Counted from the first letter of the stretch, positions 17,693 to 27,848 are shown. The stretch is 64,000 nt of DNA from Pseudomonadota bacterium (GCA_018242205.1 JAFECJ010000022.1:1-64000); one strand, 5' to 3'. Notes: generated from the sequence alone by a model not told the origin. Translations and numbers: made by a program.

Positions 17693-19741
17693 TCAATGCA
17701 GCTTCTTCATCGCCGCGTCGGCGACTGCCTCTGCGGTAATGCCGAATTTCTTGTAGAGTTCCTTGTACGGCGCGCTGGCGCCGAAGCCGGTCATGCCGAC
17801 GAAGACGCCGTCCGAGCCGATGATCGCGTCCCAGCCCTGGCGGATCGCGGCCTCGACGCCGATCTTCACCGGCGCATCGCCGATGATGGCGCGGCGCGTG
17901 GCTTCGGGCTGCGCGAACAGCAATTCGAAGCACGGCACCGAGACGACGCGGGCGGCGATGCCCTTCTCGGCAAGCAGCTTGGCGCCGTCGACGGCGATCG
18001 CGACTTCCGAGCCGGTGGCGAAGATCGACACATCTGCCTTTCCTTGCGCCTTGCCGCTCGCGGCGACGAGTTCGTAGGCACCGGCGGCGCAGCGGTTGGC
18101 GGAGAGGAAATCCTTCGACAGTTGCGGCAGGTTCTGGCGGGTCAGCGCCAGCACGCTCGGGCCGGTCGCGTTCTCGAGCGCGAGCTGCCAGCACTCCACG
18201 GTCTCGACCGCGTCGGCGGGACGGAACACGCGCATGTTCGGGATGGCGCGCAGCGCCGCGAGATGCTCGACCGGCTGATGCGTCGGGCCGTCTTCGCCGA
18301 GACCGATCGAGTCATGCGTCATGACGTGGATGGCGCGCGTGCCCATCAGGGCCGCGAGGCGCATCGCCGGGCGGGCGTAATCGGAGAACACCAGGAACGT
18401 GCCGGAATAGGGGATGATGCCGCCATGCAGCGTCATGCCGTTCATGGCCGCGGCCATGCCGTGCTCGCGGATGCCGTAATTGATGAAGCGGCCGGAGAAG
18501 TCCGCCGCGCTCATCGCCTTCATCGACTTGGTGCGGGTGTTGTTCGAGCCGGTCAGATCGGCCGAGCCGCCGACCATTTCCGGCACCGCCGGCACCAGGC
18601 TTTCCAGCGCGAATTCGGACGCCGAGCGCGTGGCGATTTCCTTCGGCGTGGCGGTGAGGCTTTCCTTCACCGCCTTGACCGCGGCGTCGAGCGACGCCTT
18701 CGGCAACTCGCCCTTCATGCGACGGGTGAATTCGGCGCGCTTGGCGCCATCGAGCGCGGCGAAACGCTTGTCCCACTCGGCATGGGCCGCCTTCGACCGC
18801 TCACCGGCCTTGCGCCACTCTTTCAGGATGTCGGCGGGAATCTCGAACGGCGCCGCGCTCCAGCCGAGCGCTTCGCGGGTGATCTTGATCTCGTCGGCGC
18901 CGAGCGGCGAACCGTGCGACGACGACTTGCCGGCCTTGTTCGGCGAGCCGAAGCCGATGGTCGTGCGGCAGGCGATCATCACCGGTCTGTCGGACTTCTG
19001 CGCCTTGGCGAGCGCGTCGGCGATCTGCTTGTGATCGTGGCCGTCGATGCGCCAGGACGCCCAGCCGGCGGCTTCGAAGCGCTTCACCTGATCGACCGAG
19101 TCGGCGAGCGTCAGCGGGCCGTCGATCGAAATGCCGTTGTCGTCGAACAGCACGATCAGCTTGTTGAGCTTGAGATGGCCGGCGAGCGCGATGGCTTCCT
19201 GCGAAATGCCTTCCATCAGGTCGCCGTCGGAGGCGAGCACGTAGGTCTTGTGATCGACGACCGGAGCGCCGAACGCGGCCGCCATGTGCCGCTCGGCGAT
19301 CGCCATGCCGACGGCGGTGGCGAACCCCTGACCGAGCGGGCCGGTGGTCATCTCGACGCCGGGGACGTGGCCGTATTCGGGATGGCCGGCGGTGATCGAG
19401 CCGAGCTGGCGGAAACGCTTGATCTGGTCGAGCGTCATCGCTTCGTAGCCGGTGAGATACAGAAGCGCGTAAAGCAGCATCGAGCCGTGGCCGGCCGACA
19501 GCACGAAGCGGTCGCGGTCGGCCCAATTCGGCGCCGCCGGGTCATATTTCAGGAACTGCGTAAACAGCACCGTCGCCACGTCCGCAGCGCCCATCGGCAG
19601 GCCGGGGTGGCCGGAATTGGCGGCCTGGACGGCGTCCATTGCCAGCGCCCGGATGGCATTGGCCATCGGCGAGGTGACGCCAATGGCATGCACCGGACGA
19701 TCAGGATGCGTCGCGGCGGCGGAAGCTGTAGGTGCTGACAT
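17693..19741 (-). CDS. tkt: transketolase
   Basis: 682 residues, full-length transketolase. The thiamine diphosphate site is [17 protein letters not shown] and [18 protein letters not shown]...DDNGISIDG; the C-terminal part has [33 protein letters not shown] and [21 protein letters not shown]. It exchanges two-carbon units between sugar phosphates in the pentose phosphate and Calvin pathways. It heads the tkt-gap-pgk-fba cluster. ATG at 19741 is chosen; another in-frame ATG 30 bases upstream is possible and neither has a clear ribosome binding site. Confidence 0.95.
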   Translation of the reverse strand: MSAPTASAAATHPDRPVHAIGVTSPMANAIRALAMDAVQAANSGHPGLPMGAADVATVLFTQFLKYDPAAPNWADRDRFVLSAGHGSMLLYALLYLTGYEAMTLDQIKRFRQLGSITAGHPEYGHVPGVEMTTGPLGQGFATAVGMAIAERHMAAAFGAPVVDHKTYVLASDGDLMEGISQEAIALAGHLKLNKLIVLFDDNGISIDGPLTLADSVDQVKRFEAAGWASWRIDGHDHKQIADALAKAQKSDRPVMIACRTTIGFGSPNKAGKSSSHGSPLGADEIKITREALGWSAAPFEIPADILKEWRKAGERSKAAHAEWDKRFAALDGAKRAEFTRRMKGELPKASLDAAVKAVKESLTATPKEIATRSASEFALESLVPAVPEMVGGSADLTGSNNTRTKSMKAMSAADFSGRFINYGIREHGMAAAMNGMTLHGGIIPYSGTFLVFSDYARPAMRLAALMGTRAIHVMTHDSIGLGEDGPTHQPVEHLAALRAIPNMRVFRPADAVETVECWQLALENATGPSVLALTRQNLPQLSKDFLSANRCAAGAYELVAASGKAQGKADVSIFATGSEVAIAVDGAKLLAEKGIAARVVSVPCFELLFAQPEATRRAIIGDAPVKIGVEAAIRQGWDAIIGSDGVFVGMTGFGASAPYKELYKKFGITAEAVADAAMKKLH

Positions 19742-19943
19742 GAAAAACGGCCCGTTTTGCGACGTTCGCATAGCACGGTGCGCCTTTGAGTCAATGTGAC
19801 GGGACAAGCCGTCCGGCGCCGTGCACAGGGCTCGTAAAACTCCGGGGCATATCCGGCGCGGAACGTTGACGGGCCGCTCGCCCGGACCGTAAGCTTCCGC
19901 TCCTAAATATTTGCCCCGCAAGCATTTTCGGGCGGTGGTGGTG

Positions 19944-20303
19944 ATGACGGCAGCGATAGGGACGCGTGATTTCAGGACGCAGGACGACAATGAGCCGGCG
20001 GCGCCGGCCGCGGCAGGTCCGCGCGTGACCGGCGAGGGCTCGCTCGACATCGCGGTCAAGCGGCTGGCGCGCGCGCTCGACGGACTCGATGCCGCCGTCG
20101 AACGGCGACGCGAGGCCGACCGCAACGAAGACACGCTGGCGGCGCAGGTGCAGATGCTCGGCGTCGACCGCGCGCGGCTCGCCGATCGGCTCGACGGCGA
20201 AGCGGCGCTGGCGCGTCAGCTCAAGGACGCCAATCGCGACATCGCCGAACGTCTCGACCGGGCGATCGTGGAGATTCAATCGCTGCTCAGTGAGGATTCC
20301 TGA
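19944..20303 (+). CDS. DUF4164 coiled-coil protein
   Basis: 119 residues, mostly one long amphipathic helix ([34 protein letters not shown] and on to the end), typical of the DUF4164 family of alphaproteobacteria. It lies immediately upstream of zapA (4-base gap), as is usual, which suggests a part in cell division or coupling to ZapA; that is inference. ATG at 19944 is preferred over a TTG at 19911, which lacks a ribosome binding site. Confidence 0.75.
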   Translation: MTAAIGTRDFRTQDDNEPAAPAAAGPRVTGEGSLDIAVKRLARALDGLDAAVERRREADRNEDTLAAQVQMLGVDRARLADRLDGEAALARQLKDANRDIAERLDRAIVEIQSLLSEDS

Positions 20304-20307
20304 TCCG

Positions 20308-20697
20308 ATGGGTACGGTGAACGCCACCATCGCCGGCCGGCAGTTTCGTCTCGCTTGCGAGGACGGTCAGGAAGAGCACCTGCAGGCGCTGGCGCACGAC
20401 ATCGACCAGCGCATCATCGATCTGCGTGCGCGTTTCGGCGAGATCGGCGATACGCGGCTGACCGTGATGGCGGCGCTGATGGTGGCTGACGAAATGAACG
20501 AAATGACGCGCAAGATGCACCGCCTCGAAGACGAGATCGCGGCGCTCAAGGATGCGCGCGTGGTCGCCGCCGACCGCGCCAAGGCGGCATCCGATGCCGT
20601 GGTCGGCGCCTTCAACTCCGCGGCCGAACGACTCGAGGGCATCACGCGCAAGCTCAACCAGACCTTGCCGGCCGGACACGGCGTCGGTATCGGCTAA
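20308..20697 (+). CDS. zapA: cell division protein ZapA
   Basis: 129 residues. The N-terminal globular half (VNATIAGRQFRLACEDGQEEHLQALAHDIDQRIIDLR) and the following helices TRLTVMAALMVADEMNEM match ZapA, which binds and bundles FtsZ at the division ring; a coiled coil forms the second half. It directly follows the DUF4164 gene and precedes the 6S RNA locus, the standard order in this group. Confidence 0.92.
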   Translation: MGTVNATIAGRQFRLACEDGQEEHLQALAHDIDQRIIDLRARFGEIGDTRLTVMAALMVADEMNEMTRKMHRLEDEIAALKDARVVAADRAKAASDAVVGAFNSAAERLEGITRKLNQTLPAGHGVGIG

Positions 20698-20798
20698 CCA
20701 TCAAACAGATGGTCATTTGAAACTATTAATCTCGGATAAGGTTTTTCTTTCTAGCGTGCGCAGCGTCGCCGATTGACCCGGCTTTCGAGAGCCTGCGC

Positions 20799-21026
20799 AT
20801 GCCATGCACCCGCATTCTGGTCCGACCCAGCCATAACAAAGGCTGGTTGATCGAAGACGGCCGTCGTGACATGGGGCCGTATTACTCGCGCGATCTCGCA
20901 CTGCAGGTCGCCGTCTCTGAATGCCTGGCGCTGCGCCGCGTCGGACGGCCGGCCCGGGTCGCCGTCGAGGACGGCGACGGCGAGACGGTCGTGAAGCGCT
21001 GTCTGTGTGCGAGTTTCGGCCGCTAG
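20799..21026 (+). CDS. short conserved-looking hypothetical protein
   Basis: 75 residues (MPCTRILVRPSHNKGWLIEDG...), mixed polar and hydrophobic, with no signal peptide and a C-terminal CLCASF. The composition and codon use fit a real gene, and an AT-rich stretch upstream (20700-20755) could be its promoter. It lies between zapA and the 6S RNA. I do not recognise a domain. Confidence 0.55.
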   Translation: MPCTRILVRPSHNKGWLIEDGRRDMGPYYSRDLALQVAVSECLALRRVGRPARVAVEDGDGETVVKRCLCASFGR

Positions 21027-21049
21027 CGCCAACCCGGCCAAGTCACTAC

Positions 21050-21185
21050 ATTGCCCGGGCGGGGCTGTGGGGTGCGTGGGGGATACATTCCCCGGGGCCT
21101 TACGATCCTCAAGGGAGCTGTCCCTGGCCAGGCCCGTGGGCTTGGTCACATGGCGCCCACCTACTTCTGTAGGTTCCCGGGATCA
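21050..21185 (+). ncRNA. ssrS: 6S RNA
   Basis: The segment between zapA and the 5-formyl-THF cyclo-ligase gene has the layout of alphaproteobacterial 6S RNA. GC-rich arms (GCCCGGGCGGGGC... and ...GGTTCCCGGG) enclose an internal open region, with a central hairpin around AGGGAGCTGTCCCTGG. 6S RNA mimics an open promoter and holds sigma-70 RNA polymerase in stationary phase. The gene order zapA-ssrS-cyclo-ligase is widely conserved in Proteobacteria. The exact ends are estimated to within about 10-15 bases. Confidence 0.75.
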
Positions 21186-21242
21186 CACTCTCACGGCCTT
21201 TGCGGCTCCGCACTTTCCAACACTGCCGCTGACCGGATTTTC

Positions 21243-21330
21243 GTCAAGGCCGGGCTTGTCCCGGCCATCCACGACTTGCTTTATTGCGAGAGGAAGACGT
21301 GGATGCCCGGCACAAGGCCGGGCATGACGG
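21243..21330. repeat. palindromic intergenic repeat (GGCCATCCACG type)
   Basis: GGCCGGGCTTGTCCCGGCCATCC pairs in broken fashion with GGATGCCCGGCACAAGGCCGGG. It is related to 17580-17688. It ends right at the GGAG that serves the next gene, so the repeat abuts or supplies part of the leader. Confidence 0.8.
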
Positions 21331-21339
21331 AGTCGAGCG

Positions 21340-21933
21340 TTGGTCGCAGAGTCACCCAATATCGCCCAAAAATCCGACCTGCGTGCCGCGACGCTCGCCA
21401 AGCGCGACGCCATGCCGGCGCAAGAGCGGCAGGCCGCGGCCGAAACACTGGCCGCGCGCGGGCTGCCGGCTGCCGTGACAGCGGGTGTGATCGTGTCCGG
21501 CTTCATGCCGATGAAGACCGAGATCAATCCGCTGCCGCTGCTGCGCAAGCTGGCGGATCAGGGCGCGCAGCTGGCTTTGCCCTGCATCGACGGTCGCGGC
21601 AAACCGCTGATCATGCGCGCCTACCGTTTCGGCGACGCCTTCAAGTCCGGCCAATGGGGCATACGCGAGCCGATGCCGGAAGCGCCCGAAGTGAAACCTG
21701 ACATCCTGCTGGTGCCTCTTGTCTGTTTCGACCGCGCCGGCCAGCGCATCGGCTACGGCGCCGGCTACTACGATCGGACCATTGCGAAACTGCGCGCGTT
21801 CAAGTCAATCACGACCATCGGCATCGCCTTCGCGGTGCAGGAAATTCCGCAGGTGCCGGCGAGCGAGCACGACCAGCGGCTCGATTTCGTGTTAACGGAA
21901 AAAGAAACGATCGTGTTCTCGAAAGCAGGCTGA
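21340..21933 (+). CDS. ygfA: 5-formyltetrahydrofolate cyclo-ligase
   Basis: 197 residues. The family motifs are the N-terminal KSDLRAATLAKRDAM, the substrate loop ...LPCIDGRGKPL, WGIREPMPE, and the ATP-binding GYGAGYYDRTIAKL near the C-terminus. It converts 5-formyl-THF to 5,10-methenyl-THF with ATP, recycling folate. The start is a TTG at 21340 with GGAG seven bases upstream. It lies just after 6S RNA, and its stop overlaps the next start by one base (TGATG). Confidence 0.93.
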   Translation: MVAESPNIAQKSDLRAATLAKRDAMPAQERQAAAETLAARGLPAAVTAGVIVSGFMPMKTEINPLPLLRKLADQGAQLALPCIDGRGKPLIMRAYRFGDAFKSGQWGIREPMPEAPEVKPDILLVPLVCFDRAGQRIGYGAGYYDRTIAKLRAFKSITTIGIAFAVQEIPQVPASEHDQRLDFVLTEKETIVFSKAG

Positions 21934-22754
21934 TGCGTATTCTCTTTATCGGTGACATCGTCGGACGGTCCGGGCGGGCCATCGTGCTCGACAGGCTTCC
22001 GGGACTGGTCAGGGACTGGAAGCTCGATCTCGTCGTCATCAATGGCGAGAACGCCGCCGGTGGCTTCGGCATCACCGAGACGATCTACAACGAATTCGTC
22101 GACGCCGGCGCTGACGCGGTGACGCTCGGCAATCACTCGTGGGATCAGCGCGAGGCGCTGGTGTTCATCGAACGGGCGCCGCGGCTCATCCGTCCCGTGA
22201 ATTATCCCAAGGGCACGCCGGGCCGTGGCGCGGCGCTGGTCGAATGTAAGAACGGCCAGCACGCGCTGGTCGTCAACGCCATGGGCCGCATCTTCATGGA
22301 CCCGCTCGACGATCCGTTCGCCGCCGTCGAGCGCGAAATCGCCGCCTGTCCCATGGGTGAGGGCGCCGACGCCGTGATCGTCGACATGCATTGCGAGGCT
22401 TCGAGCGAGAAACAGGCGATGGGCTATTTCTGCGACGGCCGCGCATCGCTGGTCGTCGGCACGCACACGCATGTGCCGACCGCCGATCATCGCGTGCTGC
22501 CGGGCGGCACTGCCTTCATGACCGACGCCGGCATGACCGGCGACTACGAGACCGTGATCGGCATGGCGAAGGACGAGCCGCTCAATCGTTTCCTGCGCAA
22601 GATCCCGACCGCGAAGTTCGAGCCGGGCGCCGGACCGGCGACCTTGTCCGGCATCGCGGTGGAAACCGATGCCAAGACCGGTCTCGCGACAAAAGTATCG
22701 CCGGTGCGGCTCGGCGGGCTGCTCGACCAGGTGAGCCCGGCATTCTGGGCGTAA
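21933..22754 (+). CDS. YmdB-like metallophosphoesterase (TIGR00282)
   Basis: 273 residues. MRILFIGDIVGRSGR, LVVINGENAAGGFGIT, VTLGNHSWDQRE, VVDMHCEASSEKQAMGYF and VVGTHTHVPTADHRVLPGGTAFMTDAGMTG are the conserved metal-binding blocks of the family. Homologues hydrolyse 2',3'-cyclic nucleotides and affect motility and biofilm in Bacillus. It is translationally coupled to the cyclo-ligase gene. Confidence 0.92.
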   Translation: MRILFIGDIVGRSGRAIVLDRLPGLVRDWKLDLVVINGENAAGGFGITETIYNEFVDAGADAVTLGNHSWDQREALVFIERAPRLIRPVNYPKGTPGRGAALVECKNGQHALVVNAMGRIFMDPLDDPFAAVEREIAACPMGEGADAVIVDMHCEASSEKQAMGYFCDGRASLVVGTHTHVPTADHRVLPGGTAFMTDAGMTGDYETVIGMAKDEPLNRFLRKIPTAKFEPGAGPATLSGIAVETDAKTGLATKVSPVRLGGLLDQVSPAFWA

Positions 22755-22861
22755 ATGGATTCCATCAATCAATTTTGAGCCTGGGCCATCTTCCGGCGCG
22801 TTCGCTCGCAACCATATCGGTGTGACCGCCGCGCGCGGCCACATCCTGGGAAGGGCGACAC

Positions 22862-23860
22862 ATGCCGAACACATCTGACGTCAACGACTTCGCGTTCTCG
22901 CGCCGCAAACTGCTCACCGGTTCTGCCGCGCTTGCGACTTTCGGCGCACTCGGCATCGGCCAAGCCGCGGCGAAAGCGCCGATGACTCATGCCGCCGCGC
23001 CTGCGGTCTATCGTTTCAAGCTCGGTGCGTTCGAAGGCACGGTGATCTCCGACGGTCCGCTGCATCTCGGGCCGGCCAAGCGCGATCTGTTTCAAGGCCT
23101 CACGCAAGAAGTGATCGACCACACCTTGGATGACAATTTTCTGTCGCCGGCCGATCTGACGCTCGAGCAGAATACGCTGCTGATCAACACCGGCGACAAA
23201 TTGGTGCTGTTCGATACCGGTGTCGGACCCGGCGACGCTTTCGGCAAATCGACCGGCCGCCTGATCGCCAATCTGAAAGCGGCGGGCGTCGAACCCGGCG
23301 ACATCGACGCCGTCGTCATCACCCACGCCCATCCGGATCATTGCTGGGGTCTTGGCGTCGGCGCTGCCTATCATTTCCCGAATGCGCAGATCTATATGAC
23401 GCAGGCCGATCTCGACTTCTGGACCGACGAGACCAAGCGTTCGTTGCCTCTGTTCGGAAGCTTTATCGATCCGACGCGGGCAGTGCTGTTGCCGCTGCGC
23501 GACCGCATGGTGTTCGTCAAGGACGGCCAGGAAATCCTGCCCGGCATCCAGGCGATGGCGACGCCGGGTCACACGGTGGGCCACACCTCCTACATCATCA
23601 CCTCGGAGGGGCAGACGCTGTTCAACACGGCGGACCTCGCGCATCACTCGCTGCTGGTGATGCAAAACCCCAAAATGAAGTTCGGCTTCGACACCGATCC
23701 GGAGCAGGGCGCGGCGACGCGCATTCGTGCGTTCGACATGGTGGCGGCGCAGAAGCTGACGATCGTCGCCTATCATTTCCCCTGGCCGGGTATCGGCCAT
23801 GTGGTCAAGCACGGCGACGGCTATCGCTATATCGCGGCACCGATGCTGACGGCGCTCTGA
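22862..23860 (+). CDS. exported metallo-beta-lactamase-fold hydrolase (Tat signal)
   Basis: 332 residues. The N-terminus carries a twin-arginine type signal (SRRKLLTGSAALATFGALG). The metal site is H155-A-H157-P-D159-H160, then the GHTVGHT histidine, the NTADLAHHS aspartate and a late AYHFPWPG histidine, so both metal positions look intact. The fold covers lactonases, glyoxalases and beta-lactamases; the substrate is not clear. GGAAGGG lies before the ATG. It is not close enough in sequence signature to call it a beta-lactamase. Confidence 0.88.
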   Translation: MPNTSDVNDFAFSRRKLLTGSAALATFGALGIGQAAAKAPMTHAAAPAVYRFKLGAFEGTVISDGPLHLGPAKRDLFQGLTQEVIDHTLDDNFLSPADLTLEQNTLLINTGDKLVLFDTGVGPGDAFGKSTGRLIANLKAAGVEPGDIDAVVITHAHPDHCWGLGVGAAYHFPNAQIYMTQADLDFWTDETKRSLPLFGSFIDPTRAVLLPLRDRMVFVKDGQEILPGIQAMATPGHTVGHTSYIITSEGQTLFNTADLAHHSLLVMQNPKMKFGFDTDPEQGAATRIRAFDMVAAQKLTIVAYHFPWPGIGHVVKHGDGYRYIAAPMLTAL

Positions 23861-23996
23861 CGCCGCCGCGCGGCAGGCGTGGGTAACGATTTGTTAACCA
23901 CGCCTGCTGTTCAGTTGAGCCGTGCGGCGCGCCTTCTCGTGCGCGTCATCCGCCGGCTTTGTGCCTTGCGTCCGGCGCACTCGATCGGACAGGCGC

Positions 23997-25361
23997 ATGG
24001 CTCTTCACGTCAACGCGAATCTTGCGCTCAAGCTCGTGCCCGACGACGCACGGCGGCCGGACGCGTCCTCCAAGCTCGATCCGCGAGCGCAGCTCGCTGC
24101 GCAGTTCATTGCGAGCGGCGCGCGCGTGCTCGATCTCGGCGGTGGCGGCGGCGAGACCTTGCGCGACCTGATGCCGTTCGGCTGCGCCTATGAGGCGGCC
24201 GATCGTCTGGCGCACGACAAGGGATCGCTGATCCACGATCTGACCGGCGCCGAATTTCCAACCAAAGCGGCGACCGAGTGCGACATCGTCGTCATGCTCG
24301 GCGTCCTCGAGCAGATCGCCGATCTCGAGGCGCTGTTCACGCACTTACGCTTCTGCGCGCGCGACGTGATCCTGAGCTATCGCCCGACCAATCTCGTCGC
24401 CGGCGAGGCGCGCCAGGCGCAAGGCTTCGCCAATCACCTGAGCTACGCCGAACTGATTACTCTATTTGACCGCTATGGCTTCCGCATTGCCTGCACGGCG
24501 CCGGTCAGCGATACCGAAATGCTGATGCGGCTGACGCCGTCGTCGCGCATCGCGCCGGTCGTGTCGTGCCACGTCGCGGTGGTGTCGGAAAGCGACGCCG
24601 GCAATTTCGGCGACCGCCTCGGCCTCTCTATGATCAACGCGGTGTTGCCGGGCGAAGCCCGCGTCCACCACATGACCTTCCGGACGCTGCGCGAGCAGAT
24701 GGCGCAGGCGCGGGACGATTACGATCTCGTCGTCATCGGCGTCGGCAACGCCATGTTCCAGCCGCTGATCGGCGACGACATCCTTCGCATCCTGGCGCGG
24801 GGCCGGGCGGCGATCGGGATCTTCGGCACCGCTTATCGCGAGCTGATGCCGCGGGCGATGATCGACCGCGTCATCGACCGCCTCGATCTCTGGTACGCGC
24901 CGTATGAGGACGACATCCAGATCTACGGCCGCGGCCGCTCCAACGCCGTGCATCTCGGCGACTGGCTGATCGAGCAGTTTCCGCTGGCCGAGGCGAGCCT
25001 CGACCAGCCGCTGCAGATCGGCGCCGACATCGGCGCGGATCTGGCGCTCGACCGCACCATCCAGACGATCCAGCGTCACAGGAAAGTGCATTCGGCCCGC
25101 CTGCATCCGCTGCTATGCGCGCTGACCTCGGCCGAATATGTCGCCTATAGCGAGGAGCCGTCGGGCCGGATGCCGGGCATCGTCTCCGGCAAATTCCGCT
25201 CGATGCTGATCGACATTTTCGGCCGCACCTATCCGGAACAGCAGTTCTTCATGGTCGATCGCGACGCGGTCGCCCGCTACAAGGCCGGCGTCCACGGCAA
25301 GGTCGCGGCCATGCGCGAGCAGGTGGCGGCGATACTGCGCAACGTCGCGGTGGCCTCTTAA
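23997..25361 (+). CDS. two-domain protein: SAM methyltransferase-like plus pyruvyltransferase-like
   Basis: 454 residues. Residues about 30-165 form a class I SAM-dependent methyltransferase-like domain: motif I VLDLGGGGGE at 44-53, the post-I acidic region, and VVMLGVLEQIADLEALF in place of motif IV. Residues about 190-440 begin with a polysaccharide-pyruvyltransferase-like entry (SDAGNFGDRLGLSMI, 199-213), followed by DYDLVVIGVGNAMF and IGIFGTAYRELMPR. Pyruvyltransferase relatives modify surface polysaccharides. ATG at 23997 is chosen with GGAC nearby. It stands alone with no polysaccharide gene beside it, so the role is inferred from the domains only. Confidence 0.7.
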   Translation: MALHVNANLALKLVPDDARRPDASSKLDPRAQLAAQFIASGARVLDLGGGGGETLRDLMPFGCAYEAADRLAHDKGSLIHDLTGAEFPTKAATECDIVVMLGVLEQIADLEALFTHLRFCARDVILSYRPTNLVAGEARQAQGFANHLSYAELITLFDRYGFRIACTAPVSDTEMLMRLTPSSRIAPVVSCHVAVVSESDAGNFGDRLGLSMINAVLPGEARVHHMTFRTLREQMAQARDDYDLVVIGVGNAMFQPLIGDDILRILARGRAAIGIFGTAYRELMPRAMIDRVIDRLDLWYAPYEDDIQIYGRGRSNAVHLGDWLIEQFPLAEASLDQPLQIGADIGADLALDRTIQTIQRHRKVHSARLHPLLCALTSAEYVAYSEEPSGRMPGIVSGKFRSMLIDIFGRTYPEQQFFMVDRDAVARYKAGVHGKVAAMREQVAAILRNVAVAS

Positions 25362-25484
25362 CCCCCAGCGGGTGAGCCCGGTGCTGCCGTCCCGGCCGGC
25401 CGGGGAGGAGTTTATTTTCTCCGCCCGCCGGACTATATAGCGCCCACCCTTCCCACCTTTTCAGAACGCGCAAGATCAAGAGCC

Positions 25485-26231
25485 ATGGCTGGTCATTCCC
25501 AATTCAAGAACATCATGCACCGCAAGGGGAAGCAGGACAAAGTCCGCTCCAAGGTGTTCGGTAAGCTGGCGCGTGAAATCACGGTGGCGGCCAAGCTCGG
25601 CCTGCCGGACCCGGCCTTCAACCCGCGCCTGCGGCTGGCCGTGCTCGCCGCCCGCGCCGAGAACATGCCGAAGGACAATATCGAGCGTGCCATCAAGAAG
25701 GCCTCCGGCTCCGACCAGGAGAACTATTCGGAGATCCGCTACGAGGGCTATGCCCCGGGCGGCGTCGCCGTCATCGTCGAGACCCTGACCGACAACACCA
25801 ACCGCACCGCCGGCGAAGTCCGCTCGATCTTCACCAAGGCCGGCGGCAACCTCGCCACCACCGGCGCGGTGTCGTTCATGTTCGACCATATCGGCGTGGT
25901 CGAGTACGACGCCGACAAGGCCTCGGCCGACGCCATGCTGGAAGCGGCCGTCGAGGCCGGCGCCGAGGACGTGATTTCCGACGAGAGCGGCCACCAGATC
26001 GTCACCCAGCTCGACAGCCTCAACGAGGTGACCAAGGCGCTGGAAGCCAAGTTCGGCGAGCCGCGCAAATCGGGCATGGTGTGGAAGCCGCAGAACACGG
26101 TCGCGGTCGACGACGAGGCCGGCGAGAAGATCGTCAAGCTGGTCGAGGCGCTGGAAGAAAGCGACGACGTGCAGAACGTCTACGCCAACTTCGAATTGTC
26201 CGACGCGCTGATGCAGAAGATGAGCGCCTGA
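25485..26231 (+). CDS. yebC: YebC/PmpR family regulator or translation factor
   Basis: 248 residues, full YebC family: [32 protein letters not shown] at the N-terminus, [42 protein letters not shown] and the ending [10 protein letters not shown]. YebC proteins were described as DNA-binding regulators of, for example, ruv genes and quorum sensing, and more recently as ribosome-associated factors. It lies upstream of ruvCAB, though here mgtE and a TSUP gene come between. Confidence 0.95.
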   Translation: MAGHSQFKNIMHRKGKQDKVRSKVFGKLAREITVAAKLGLPDPAFNPRLRLAVLAARAENMPKDNIERAIKKASGSDQENYSEIRYEGYAPGGVAVIVETLTDNTNRTAGEVRSIFTKAGGNLATTGAVSFMFDHIGVVEYDADKASADAMLEAAVEAGAEDVISDESGHQIVTQLDSLNEVTKALEAKFGEPRKSGMVWKPQNTVAVDDEAGEKIVKLVEALEESDDVQNVYANFELSDALMQKMSA

Positions 26232-26463
26232 GAGCGCGCGTCTTTTCTTTTTACGCCGAATTTGCCTTGACGCTTCCGCGTCGCTCGTCCAATGGAAGGG
26301 CGCGTGACGCATCGCCGCGCAAACCTGTCTTCAATCGCAGAGATCCCGACAACCATGCCCAACGATGGCCCTAGTATCGGCCTGCACTCGGCGTTCGAGG
26401 CTCTAGCGCGTAAGGCGTGACGCACCTCGGCCGGCCGACGATGGCCGTCCTTGAAGGTGCGCT

Positions 26464-27837
26464 ATGGAAACCACGACCCATCTGCACGAGTCCGATCTCG
26501 CGCCCGCCGCCCTGGCGCAGGCCATGCTCAAGCAGCATGTCGCCGACAGCGCCGAAACACTGAACAATCTCGAGCTGGAGCGGGCCTCGCAGGTGCTGGC
26601 CGCGCTGCCGCTGGAACGCGCGGTCGAGGTGCTCGACCAGCCGGAATTCGTCGCCGCGCCCGAGGTCATCGCCTCGCTGCCGGCGCCGACCGCCGGGGCG
26701 CTGCTCAACGCCATGTCGGCCGACCGCGCCGCTGACATCGTCCGGCTGCTGCCGGACGAGACCAAGCCGCTGGTCCTCTCGGTGCTCGACGACGAGAGCC
26801 GCGCCGCGATCCAGCGCCTGCTGGTCTATCCGGAAGACACCGCCGGCAGTCTCATGACGACCGAGTTCGTCACCGTGCCGTCGACCTTCACGGTCGGCCA
26901 GACGCTGGAACACATCCGCAACGTCGAGCGGACCCGCGAGACCGTCTACGCGATCTATGTGCTCGAGCCGGTGAGCCGGCGGCTCGTGCAGATGGTATCG
27001 CTGCGCCGGCTGATCTCGGCCGATCCGGCGGCGCCGATCCTGTCGGCGGCGCGCGACAACAAGCCGATTACGGTGACGCCCCAGACCGACCGCGAGGAAG
27101 TCGGCCGGCTGTTCCGCAAATACGACCTGCTGGCGGTACCGGTGGTCGATCATTTCGGTCACGTGCTCGGCATCGTCACGGTGGACGACGCCATCGACGC
27201 CATCCTGCAGGAAGGCAGCGAGGACGTGCAGAAATTCGGCGGCATGGAGGCGATCGACAAGCCGTATCTGCAGATGGGCTTCGGCGCCATGATCAAGAAG
27301 CGCGCCGGCTGGCTTTGCGCGCTTTTCTTAAGCGAAATGCTCACGGCGAGCGCGATGCAGTCGTTCGAGTCGGAACTGGAAAAGGCGATCGTCCTGACCC
27401 TGTTCGTGCCGCTGATCATGAGCTCGGGCGGCAATTCCGGTTCGCAGGCGACCTCTCTGCTGATTCAGTCGCTGGCACGTCAGGAATTGCGCCTGCGCGA
27501 CTGGTGGCGCGTGGCGGTGCGCGAACTGCCGACCGGCATCGTGCTCGGGGCCATTCTCGGTCTCATCGGCATGGCGCGCATCACACTGTGGCAGTATGTC
27601 GGCCTTTACGATTACGGCCAGTTCTGGCCGCTGGTGGCGCTCACCGTTGGCGCGGCGCTGGTCGGCATCGTCACCTTCGGCTCGATGGCCGGCTCGATGC
27701 TGCCCTTCATCCTCAAGCGGCTCGGCTTCGACCCGGCGAGCGCGTCGGCGCCATTCGTCGCGACTTTGGTCGACGTCACCGGCCTTGTCATCTATTTCAC
27801 CGTGGCGCTGGTGATCCTGCGCGGCACGCTGCTTTAG
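26464..27837 (+). CDS. mgtE: magnesium transporter MgtE
   Basis: 457 residues. The N-terminal superhelical MgtE_N domain (about 30-135) is followed by two CBS domains (DTAGSLMTTEFVTVPSTFTVGQ... and ...NKPITVTPQTDREEVGRLF...VVDHFGHVLGIVTVDDAID), which sense Mg2+. A five-helix membrane domain follows, with the conserved PLIMSSGGNSGSQATSLLIQSLA pore segment. It carries Mg2+ into the cell and closes when internal Mg2+ is high. GAAGG precedes the ATG. I see no riboswitch in the 230-base leader. Confidence 0.95.
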   Translation: METTTHLHESDLAPAALAQAMLKQHVADSAETLNNLELERASQVLAALPLERAVEVLDQPEFVAAPEVIASLPAPTAGALLNAMSADRAADIVRLLPDETKPLVLSVLDDESRAAIQRLLVYPEDTAGSLMTTEFVTVPSTFTVGQTLEHIRNVERTRETVYAIYVLEPVSRRLVQMVSLRRLISADPAAPILSAARDNKPITVTPQTDREEVGRLFRKYDLLAVPVVDHFGHVLGIVTVDDAIDAILQEGSEDVQKFGGMEAIDKPYLQMGFGAMIKKRAGWLCALFLSEMLTASAMQSFESELEKAIVLTLFVPLIMSSGGNSGSQATSLLIQSLARQELRLRDWWRVAVRELPTGIVLGAILGLIGMARITLWQYVGLYDYGQFWPLVALTVGAALVGIVTFGSMAGSMLPFILKRLGFDPASASAPFVATLVDVTGLVIYFTVALVILRGTLL

Positions 27838-27848
27838 AATCCGGCGCG

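Noticed and set aside
22862..23860. beta-lactamase resistance gene
   Set aside because: It only shares the metallo-beta-lactamase fold; nothing specific to beta-lactamase activity is visible.
26232..26463. magnesium riboswitch ahead of mgtE
   Set aside because: No M-box-like conserved core or terminator hairpin could be recognised in the leader.
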